Source: JANWYT01 sp034437555 | GTDB lineage: Bacteria > Chloroflexota > Anaerolineae > Aggregatilineales > Phototrophicaceae | DNA: 64,000 nt | Assembly (NCBI GenBank): GCA_034437555.1 | Contig: DAOTTQ010000058.1 | Coordinates: 5,706 to 69,705, forward strand | Reading direction: 5' to 3' | Shown: positions 42,950 to 49,233 of the stretch, one piece after another | How positions within the stretch are numbered: the stretch's first letter is position 1 | How the letters are laid out: each line of letters begins with the position of its first letter | The notes under the pieces: generated by a model | What the model saw: the letters and a program-made list of their open reading frames with translations, nothing else | What the model was told of the DNA's origin: nothing | The model's database searches: none | Position numbers and translations under genes: made by a program

Positions 42950-43417
42950 GTGGCAATGGCATTAGTTGTTACAATCATAATGCCCGTGATGCTTAAAACA
43001 ATGATGATTTTGGACAAACTTATGCGCTATGACGACCTATTAGACAAAACCGAACTAAACACCTATACGCGCACCCTAAACGCACGCGCCAAACAAATCG
43101 GCATCCCCACGCGCCTCAGCATGCCTGATGTACGCGGTGTTATCCTAGAATCGGGGGGGGTGTGTGGGTGGTGTGCGGTGTCGTTGCTACGCCAACCCTT
43201 TGAGCTAGACCACATCATCCCACTCGCTGACAAGGGCGCACATACGCCCCAAAATTTGGTGGTGGCTTGCCCCGATTGCAACCGCCGAAAATCAAGCCAA
43301 CACCCCGCCAAATTTGCCCAAGCCCTTAGCGTGCAACTAGGGCAAACAACGCCCCTCATCCTGCGTGTGCTATCGCATTATGGCATTACGCCCCTGTTTC
43401 AAAAACCGTTGTTATAA
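42950..43417 (+). CDS. HNH endonuclease
   Basis: A compact HNH-type nuclease. The domain (about residues 65-125) has the zinc knuckles CGWCAVSL and ACPDCNRRKSSQ, and between them the HNH core ELDHIIPLADKGAHTPQNLVVAC with the catalytic Asp-His, central Asn and a final Asn-Arg-Arg-Lys, written here in two parts because of its length. Such single-domain HNH proteins can be restriction, repair or mobile-element nucleases. The start is uncertain: GTG 42950 gives 155 residues, but internal Met codons at 42956, 42980s and 43022 are all possible, the last giving MRYDDLLDKTEL. It is convergent with, and overlaps by six bases, the small prodomain-like gene. Confidence 0.85.
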   Translation: MAMALVVTIIMPVMLKTMMILDKLMRYDDLLDKTELNTYTRTLNARAKQIGIPTRLSMPDVRGVILESGGVCGWCAVSLLRQPFELDHIIPLADKGAHTPQNLVVACPDCNRRKSSQHPAKFAQALSVQLGQTTPLILRVLSHYGITPLFQKPLL

Positions 43418-43681
43418 CGCCGTAAACGCCCCAAAGATGCCCGTTTCTTGCACGTCTACGCGCACCCCTTCTAATTCAGTGGGAATGACATCCGCCTCTT
43501 CTAAATCTTCTAAAGGCAATTTTTGTGAGACCATCACCACAATGGCGGGCGTGTCGGTATATTCTCCTGCCACTTTTGCCAAGCCAATAGCCACACCCAC
43601 CACATTGGGCATTTGCATGAGTTCGTCTATATACTTAGCTTGCACTTCGGTTAAACGTGCAATGATTTCGTCGTTCATCAT
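43412..43681 (-). CDS. Small protein resembling the N-terminal domain of Nal1/trypsin-like proteases
   Basis: An 89-residue protein. The string QMPNVVGVAIGLAKVAGEY (about 22-40), then TPAIVVMVSQKLPLEDL (about 44-60) and VIPTELEGVRVDVQETG (about 65-81) match the domain that precedes the protease part in a family of bacterial trypsin-like and Nal1-type proteins. Here the chain ends at that point, with no catalytic domain. It may act as a free inhibitor or chaperone-like domain, or be a survivor of a longer gene; codon use and an AAGGA ribosome-binding site argue that it is expressed. Of several adjacent start codons I choose ATG 43681. Confidence 0.75.
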   Translation of the reverse strand: MMNDEIIARLTEVQAKYIDELMQMPNVVGVAIGLAKVAGEYTDTPAIVVMVSQKLPLEDLEEADVIPTELEGVRVDVQETGIFGAFTAL

Positions 43682-43710
43682 CAAATAGTGTCCTTATGCT
43701 TAGTTTTGGT

Positions 43711-43716
43711 TATAAT
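43711..43716 (+). promoter_or_regulatory. Probable -10 element of the thioesterase operon
   Basis: A consensus TATAAT lies 43 bases before the start at 43759. No good -35 element stands at the usual distance, so this is a tentative call. Confidence 0.4.
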
Positions 43717-43758
43717 AGCAAACACATTGTACCCAATATTATACAGGGCTGTGAACCT

Positions 43759-44154
43759 ATGGGTGACGAACTACGAGTAGGATTGATTGGTGAGGCAAAT
43801 GGGCATGTGACGCGAGATAGTACAGCGCGTGCCATAGGAAGCGGTAGCCTAGAAGTATTTGCCACCCCTGCCATGATTGCGTTAATGGAAGCCGCCTCTG
43901 TGGCAGCCATCGACAACGCGCTAGATGAGGGTATTTCAACGGTGGGCATTGATATTAATGTGCGCCATTTGTCGGCTACGCCCATCGGCGAGAATGTCAC
44001 AGCCATTGCAGAAGTGAGTGAAATAGACGGCAAGCGCGTTCGGTTTGAAGTGCGAGCTTGGGACGAGCAAGAATTAATTGGTGAAGGCACACACACGCGC
44101 TACATTATTCAAGTAGAACAGTTTTTAAACCGACTTAACGAGAAAAACGACTAA
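43759..44154 (+). CDS. Hotdog-fold thioesterase (fluoroacetyl-CoA thioesterase-like)
   Basis: A 131-residue hotdog-fold protein. ATPAMIALMEAASVAAID (about 35-52) is the central helix with the catalytic Glu, preceded by SGSLEVF, and ISTVGIDINVRHLSATPIGE (about 59-78) gives the conserved His-containing strand. Together these fit the FlK-like thioesterase family that hydrolyses acyl-CoAs. The start at 43759 (MGDEL) begins the first strand; the open extension to 43696 overlaps the promoter. It opens a tight same-strand group with a glycosyltransferase (five-base gap) and a PyrK-like protein. Confidence 0.87.
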   Translation: MGDELRVGLIGEANGHVTRDSTARAIGSGSLEVFATPAMIALMEAASVAAIDNALDEGISTVGIDINVRHLSATPIGENVTAIAEVSEIDGKRVRFEVRAWDEQELIGEGTHTRYIIQVEQFLNRLNEKND

Positions 44155-44159
44155 CGCTT

Positions 44160-45359
44160 ATGAAGTTGTTGTTTGTGGTATCGTCATTAGACCTTACACA
44201 ACCCTTTAGTGCCACGCCTGCTTGGTGGCAATTGCTAAAGGGCTTGTATGAGATTGGCGTAGACGTGATTGCCACGCCATATCAGGGTAAGCCGATAGAG
44301 TCTTTGTGGTGGCGCGAAGCCCCCAACCCCGCCAAATGGCAAGGCGACATATTTAAGGCTGTGCGTGATGTGTTTCAGCGTGTTTTGCCTGCCAAACAGG
44401 TGCAAATGCCCGATAACGCCCAAAACGACACAGAAAGCGCATCCGAAAAGCTTATTCGGCGAACCGCCCAAACCCTGATTGCTCCTTTATGGGCGCGTCA
44501 CCTAGACCGCCTACTCACACAACACCCCGACACCGACGCGGTGATTTTTCTGACTGTGCCACTCAATCATTTGAATGGCGTACCCGCCGAAATCATTCGC
44601 AAACACGGCAAGCCCGTTTTTTATTATGATGGCGATGTGCCAGCCAGCTTACCGAATATGAAAGGGTTTGCCAGTGGCTTTCGCATTTATCAGGGCGCAG
44701 ACGTGAGCGAATACACGGCGTTCATTAGCAATAGTACGGGCGGTGAGGCACTTCTAAAGCAATTGGGCGTTAAAAACACGCATACGCTTTGGTATGGCGC
44801 AGACCCCGAAGTCTTTAGCCCTCTTTCTGTGCCGCACCAAGATATTGACGTGCTGTTTTATGGGCATGGGCGCGAATATCGTGGGGATTGGCTGGATGCG
44901 ATGATTAAAACCCCTTCGCAAGCCCTGCCAGAAGCTACATTTAGGGTGCGTGGGCTAAAGCTAGGCGATATTGGTAATGCGCAACAATTGCCCTATTTGA
45001 GCTTTAGCAAACTGCGTGAATATGCCAACCGAAGCAAAATCAACCTGTGCATTACACGGGGCGCACATGCCAGCGTGTATGCGTCCTCCTCATCACGCCC
45101 TTTTGAGCTAAGTGCCATGGGGTGCTGTGTGGTGGCAAACCCGTATGATGGGCTAGAGAATTGGTTTGAGCCAGAACGCGAAATCATCATTGTTCACAGC
45201 GCAGAAGAAGCCCTAGACCGCTATCGCTATTTGCTATCGCATGATACAGAACGGCACGCAATGGGACAGCGCGCCCGCGGGCGCGTCTTAAAAGAGCATA
45301 CCTTTCGCCACCGCGCCCAAGAACTTGTGGGCATCATTCGCCAATATACCTCATCATAG
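44160..45359 (+). CDS. CgeB-like glycosyltransferase (GT-B type)
   Basis: A 399-residue glycosyltransferase. The N-terminal half (1-205) begins MKLLFVVSSLDLTQPF and includes KPVFYYDGDVPASLPNM (about 155-171). The C-terminal half (about 220-399) is a Glyco_trans_1_2-type domain: DIDVLFYGHGREYRGDWL (about 224-241), then RSKINLCITRGAHASVYASS (about 287-306), RPFELSAMGCCVVANPYDGL (about 310-329) and a terminal helix RAQELVGII. No membrane segment is present. The family is found in spore-coat maturation and surface glycan loci. Acceptor and donor are unknown. Confidence 0.87.
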   Translation: MKLLFVVSSLDLTQPFSATPAWWQLLKGLYEIGVDVIATPYQGKPIESLWWREAPNPAKWQGDIFKAVRDVFQRVLPAKQVQMPDNAQNDTESASEKLIRRTAQTLIAPLWARHLDRLLTQHPDTDAVIFLTVPLNHLNGVPAEIIRKHGKPVFYYDGDVPASLPNMKGFASGFRIYQGADVSEYTAFISNSTGGEALLKQLGVKNTHTLWYGADPEVFSPLSVPHQDIDVLFYGHGREYRGDWLDAMIKTPSQALPEATFRVRGLKLGDIGNAQQLPYLSFSKLREYANRSKINLCITRGAHASVYASSSSRPFELSAMGCCVVANPYDGLENWFEPEREIIIVHSAEEALDRYRYLLSHDTERHAMGQRARGRVLKEHTFRHRAQELVGIIRQYTSS

Positions 45360-45384
45360 GACAAGAATAGGGTAGGAAAACGCC

Positions 45385-46143
45385 ATGAAGGACTCACGCG
45401 CACGCATCGAGCGTATTTCATTGATTAACGCCCACTATTTACACCTAGACCTTGCCATTGAAGATGAGGCATTGCGCCATGTGAAGGCAGGTCATTCGTT
45501 TTTGGTGCGCGTGGGCAATAAATCTTCAGAGGCACAAACGTGGAATCCTTATCTGCGTGAGCGTTGGTGGCCCATTGGCATTACGGGGCGTGAAGAACTG
45601 CGCGTAGAAGTGCCAAACAATCGCCGATATGATGTGGGACAGTTGGTGCAACTCTTGGGGCTGATTGGGCAACCCTACCGCTTTAGAAAAAACCTGCGAA
45701 ATGTGCTACTAATTGCCTATAACACCGAACCCACGTCCTTAACCGTGATGACACAGCAACTTTTGGCGCACAATGTTAATGTAACGATGGTGCTTTTGGG
45801 GGATGCCCGCGCCTACCAAACCAACCATCTCGCCCCAGAAATCGAAGTCATCCGTAGCAACGACAAGCTAGAATGGCAAGATATGGTGATGACGCTAGGA
45901 TGGGCAGACCAAATTTTTGTGGCGGTGGGGCAAGATGATGAGCGTTTTCGTTTCAGCGAAGTGTACGGCATCATCCAAAGCAAGCGCACTGATATTCCCG
46001 CGCAATATGTGTTTGGGGTGTTTCGTCCGTTGTTGCCGTGTGGGGTGGGGGCGTGTGATGCCTGCCGTATTGTGCTAAAAGATGGCACAAGTACCACCTG
46101 CACCGAAGGACCCGCCTATGACCTTACAACTGTAAGGCTATAG
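45385..46143 (+). CDS. PyrK-like electron-transfer protein (dihydroorotate dehydrogenase B subunit type)
   Basis: A 252-residue ferredoxin-reductase-fold protein. The C-terminal 2Fe-2S region is clear: LLPCGVGACDACRI, then TTCTEGPAYDL (about 215-245), with four cysteines spaced as in PyrK. The FAD-binding strand that normally reads RPxS/T is replaced (RERWWPIGITGRE, about 52-64), and the NAD-binding glycine-rich GGxG motif is replaced by LLIAYNTEPTSL (about 108-119). It may therefore have altered cofactor use. No catalytic dihydroorotate dehydrogenase subunit gene is near. It is downstream of the thioesterase and glycosyltransferase genes. Confidence 0.75.
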   Translation: MKDSRARIERISLINAHYLHLDLAIEDEALRHVKAGHSFLVRVGNKSSEAQTWNPYLRERWWPIGITGREELRVEVPNNRRYDVGQLVQLLGLIGQPYRFRKNLRNVLLIAYNTEPTSLTVMTQQLLAHNVNVTMVLLGDARAYQTNHLAPEIEVIRSNDKLEWQDMVMTLGWADQIFVAVGQDDERFRFSEVYGIIQSKRTDIPAQYVFGVFRPLLPCGVGACDACRIVLKDGTSTTCTEGPAYDLTTVRL

Positions 46144-46158
46144 ACGGCGGTTTGTGTT

Positions 46159-46758
46159 TTAGGGGGTGATGAACTGATTTAACACCAAAAAATCCTCAAA
46201 GAGTGTGGCTTTTTGGTTAGGATTATAGAGTGAACTGGCGGGATGAAACAACGGCACCATGGCAATCTCGCCATAAGACGCATTGAGCATGACGACCTTG
46301 CCATGAAGCTGAGAAATGGTCATTTTCTTTTCGGGTGCGCCAAAGCGGTCGAGCATCCACGTCATCGAAAACCGCCCCAATGTGGCAATCACTTTAGGCT
46401 GAATGATGTTAATTTGGCGGTCTAAAAAGGGCGCATACAGCGCAATTTCCTCTTTAGAGGGGTCGCGGTTATCGGGGGGACGGTCTTTAACAATGTTGGT
46501 GATGTACACCGACTCGCGCTCTAGCGCAAGGGTTGCCAGCAATTGGTCTAGCACGCGCCCACTTGCCCCACAAAAAGGACGACCTTGCTTTGCTTCGTTT
46601 TCGCCGGGGGCTTCACCAATAAACATGATATCCGCATCATGGCTTCCCTGCCCAATGACAGGGAAATAGCCGTTTGATGTGCGGTATTCATACAAGGGAG
46701 AGGCTTCTAATACCAGTATCTCATCCCGAATTTGGCGCATTTGGTCAACTTTACTCAT
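46159..46758 (-). CDS. Family-4-type uracil-DNA glycosylase without Fe-S cysteines
   Basis: A 199-residue member of the thermostable (family 4) uracil-DNA glycosylase group, which removes uracil from DNA. Motif 1 reads MFIGEAPGENEAKQGRPF (about 45-62), the middle region VYITNIVKDRPPDNRDPS (about 84-101), and motif 2 VPLFHPASSLYNP (about 168-180). In family 4 enzymes four cysteines hold a 4Fe-4S cluster: CxxCPL near the N-terminus, VVKCRPP, and AACxPFL. Here the matching positions read EASPL, IVKDRPP and ALYAPFL, so none of the four remains. The protein should lack the cluster. It ends a minus-strand group with a DPM1-like transferase (five-base gap). Confidence 0.85.
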   Translation of the reverse strand: MSKVDQMRQIRDEILVLEASPLYEYRTSNGYFPVIGQGSHDADIMFIGEAPGENEAKQGRPFCGASGRVLDQLLATLALERESVYITNIVKDRPPDNRDPSKEEIALYAPFLDRQINIIQPKVIATLGRFSMTWMLDRFGAPEKKMTISQLHGKVVMLNASYGEIAMVPLFHPASSLYNPNQKATLFEDFLVLNQFITP

Positions 46759-46763
46759 GGGGG

Positions 46764-47489
46764 CTAGTCCACAAAGCGATACTTAAGGAGTGTCCAGAGG
46801 GCAATGGGGGCATCTGTCCACTTAATCTTTTTGCCTTCATGGTATTCACGCCCGTTATAGGAAATTGGCACTTCGTAGATGTGAATCCCTTGTTTAAGCA
46901 CTTTGGCGGTCACTTCGGGTTCAAATTCAAAGCCACGTGCATGAATCTTCATGTTCTTTACCACCTCAACACGAAACACTTTGTAGCAGGTTTCCATGTC
47001 ACTGAGGATAGAGTTATAGAGAACGTTGGTAGCCAGCGTCAATAATTTGTTGGCGACCATGTTCCAGAAGAACATGGTCTTGCGCGGACCGCCGAGAAAG
47101 CGTGACCCGTAAACCACTGTGGCAATGCCCTCTTGGATGGGCTTTAGCAAGGTGGGGTATTCGCGCGGGTCATATTCAAAGTCGGCATCCTGAATCATCA
47201 AGATGTCACTTTGGGCGGCTCTAAAGCCTGTAATAACGGCTGCGCCCTTGCCTTGATTGTGGGGGTGATAAATCACGCGCACATTGGGGCGATTTTCGGC
47301 TTCAATTTCTTTTAGCACGTCGCGCGTGCCATCCGTAGAGCCATCGTCCACAATAATCACTTCGTCAACCACGCCCACAGAAAGCACGCGGTCTAGTACA
47401 TCCTTAACGGTGGCTACTTCGTTGTAGCACGGAATAATCACGCTAACGGTTAAGGGTATTTCAGGAGCTTTAGGTTGTACATGCGTCAT
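46764..47489 (-). CDS. Family 2 glycosyltransferase, DPM1-like
   Basis: A 241-residue GT-A enzyme of the dolichyl/polyprenyl-phosphate mannose synthase type. VSVIIPCYNEVATVKDVLDR (about 14-33), VDEVIIVDDGSTDGTRDVL (about 40-58), the metal site MIQDADFEYDPREYP (about 96-110) and the ETCYKVFR block (about 167) are all standard. The chain ends FEPEVTAKVLKQGI...EVPISYNGREYHEGKKI. There is no C-terminal membrane helix, as in the single-domain DPM1 class. The gene before it encodes an 83-residue two-helix membrane protein six bases away, a likely membrane partner. Confidence 0.93.
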   Translation of the reverse strand: MTHVQPKAPEIPLTVSVIIPCYNEVATVKDVLDRVLSVGVVDEVIIVDDGSTDGTRDVLKEIEAENRPNVRVIYHPHNQGKGAAVITGFRAAQSDILMIQDADFEYDPREYPTLLKPIQEGIATVVYGSRFLGGPRKTMFFWNMVANKLLTLATNVLYNSILSDMETCYKVFRVEVVKNMKIHARGFEFEPEVTAKVLKQGIHIYEVPISYNGREYHEGKKIKWTDAPIALWTLLKYRFVD

Positions 47490-47495
47490 TGGCGT

Positions 47496-47747
47496 TTACC
47501 CGTTCACATCAGAAGGTTGAGTCACTTGGCTTTCGGGTTCGTCACTGGAATCTTCCCAGCTGATAATCCATACGCATAAGCCCGCAACCAAAACAGTTGC
47601 CACAATTAATGCCAGCCACTGTGTCGCTAAAAGCCCAACATCACGCGCTTCGTACACCAAAATACCAACCATGCCTAACGCCAGGAAAATCCATGCGGCA
47701 AGGCGTGGATGAGATGAAGCCCACTTAAACACAGGAAAATTTTGCAT
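47496..47747 (-). CDS. Small two-helix membrane protein
   Basis: An 83-residue protein with two membrane helices (about 14-32 and 39-62) and an acidic C-terminus (SWEDSSDEPESQ). I do not recognise a family. It lies six bases before the DPM1-like glycosyltransferase gene on the same strand, and that enzyme lacks its own membrane segment, so a membrane-anchoring role is plausible by context. Codon use matches the neighbours. Confidence 0.7.
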   Translation of the reverse strand: MQNFPVFKWASSHPRLAAWIFLALGMVGILVYEARDVGLLATQWLALIVATVLVAGLCVWIISWEDSSDEPESQVTQPSDVNG

Positions 47748-47850
47748 CGCAAACCCTCATAATAGTGATGAGTCTTTGAATACCAGTATAACAGATGTTC
47801 AAAAACCTTCCATATAAAAAACTTATGGTCTCACGCTATCACCGTTAAAA

Positions 47851-47873
47851 GCCCATCATCAGGCATGATGGGC
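47851..47873 (-). terminator. Terminator after the MalY-type gene
   Basis: A 9-bp stem (GCCCATCAT with its complement) closes a five-base loop. Read on the minus strand, it follows the lyase gene stop (47909) by 35 bases and is followed by TTTT. Confidence 0.75.
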
Positions 47874-47908
47874 ATCAAGGAGCGTATGAGCAATCCAAAG
47901 CGGGGGCG

Positions 47909-49093
47909 TTATAAAGTGCTAAGGGCGGCGTTCATGCGGTCTAGGGCGGTTTTTAGTGTTTCGGGGGCGCACCCAAAGTTCATACGTATAAAGTTATCGC
48001 GCCCTGCGGTGGCATTGACCTTCCTAAAGAAATCACCGCCATTAAGTGCCACACGCGCCGTTTCTAAAAAGAACTGTACGGGGGCAATATCATTCGGCGT
48101 AAGCACCGCACTACAATCTAAATAGGCGAGATAGGTGGCTTGTGGAACAGTGACTTTTACGTTGCTCCAGTGTTCGCCCACATAGCCTACCAGCGCATCA
48201 CGATTCGCTTTTAGTTGGGTCAGCAAGTCTGTTAGCCACCCGTCGCCCTCACGATAGGCGGCATTGGATGCCACCAAGCCCAAAACGTTGACGTGCAAGC
48301 CTGTCGCATAAATTTGTTGTTGCACACGGTCACGAAGCTCTTTATTTTGGATGATAGCAACAGACGTACCAAGCGCGGGCAAGTTATAGGTTTTGCTAGG
48401 TGCAATCAGGGTAATGGTACTTTGTGCCACTTCGGGCGATAGCGACGCAATGGGAATGTGCTTGCCCTCTAGGATAAGGTCGCTGTGAATTTCGTCGCTT
48501 ACTATCGTTACGTTGTTCTTTAGGCACAGGTGCGCTAACGTTTCTAGCTCGGCACGGGTATACACCATGCCCCCGGGGTTATGGGGATTGCACAGGTAAA
48601 ACAGCGAGGTTTGCTTAGTAAAAGCATCACCAAACGCCACCATATCCTGACGATAGGTAAAGGTATGCTCGGTAACAGACTCTTGGACAAGGTCTACCAT
48701 TTGGGCAAATTTGCCGTTACTAGCGGGGATGCTTAAGAACGGTCCGTAAACAGGCGTTTGCATCAGCACGCCATCACCCACCTTGCCCAGTACGCGGGTA
48801 ATCATATTCAGTGCTACCACCATACCCGGCACAAACAAAATATCCTCTGGCAAAATGTCCCAGTCATAGAGGCGTTTCATGCGTTCTACAAGGGCTTCAC
48901 GCAGAGGGGGAAAGTCCATTGTGTAGTTAAATGTGCCATATTGCACGCGCTCAATGAGGGCGTTAATGACGGCAGGAGGGCTAGTGAAGTCCATATCCGC
49001 AACCCACAAAGGCAAAACGTCTTCTTCAAATTGTGACCACTTAATAGAGTGAAGGTCACGTAAATTAGGAGTATGCTTAAAAGAATGGCTCAT
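47909..49093 (-). CDS. MalY/PatB-type PLP-dependent cystathionine beta-lyase or aminotransferase
   Basis: A 394-residue fold type I PLP enzyme. LPLWVADMDFTSPPAVINAL (about 27-46) is the MalY/PatB signature near the N-terminus; FLCNPHNPGG-like text appears as FYLCNPHNPGGMVY (about 163-176); VSDEIHSDLIL (about 196-206) holds the Asp that binds the pyridine nitrogen; and the Schiff-base Lys is in IAPSKTYNLPAL (about 230-241). The C-terminal arginine that binds the carboxylate is in RMNFGCAPE (about 370). Family members cleave cystathionine or regulate maltose genes. A GGAG lies about ten bases before ATG 49093, chosen over a frame open to 49120. Confidence 0.93.
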   Translation of the reverse strand: MSHSFKHTPNLRDLHSIKWSQFEEDVLPLWVADMDFTSPPAVINALIERVQYGTFNYTMDFPPLREALVERMKRLYDWDILPEDILFVPGMVVALNMITRVLGKVGDGVLMQTPVYGPFLSIPASNGKFAQMVDLVQESVTEHTFTYRQDMVAFGDAFTKQTSLFYLCNPHNPGGMVYTRAELETLAHLCLKNNVTIVSDEIHSDLILEGKHIPIASLSPEVAQSTITLIAPSKTYNLPALGTSVAIIQNKELRDRVQQQIYATGLHVNVLGLVASNAAYREGDGWLTDLLTQLKANRDALVGYVGEHWSNVKVTVPQATYLAYLDCSAVLTPNDIAPVQFFLETARVALNGGDFFRKVNATAGRDNFIRMNFGCAPETLKTALDRMNAALSTL

Positions 49094-49233
49094 TTTGCGG
49101 TTTCTCCGTATTTTAATCACCCTTTTAGTGTAACTTGCTTTGCCAATATTCCCAAAATACGTTAGACTTAATGGTTATAGTCATGAAAATAAAACCTTGT
49201 ACTGACCTCAATCGAAGTAGGGTAGACGAAAAA

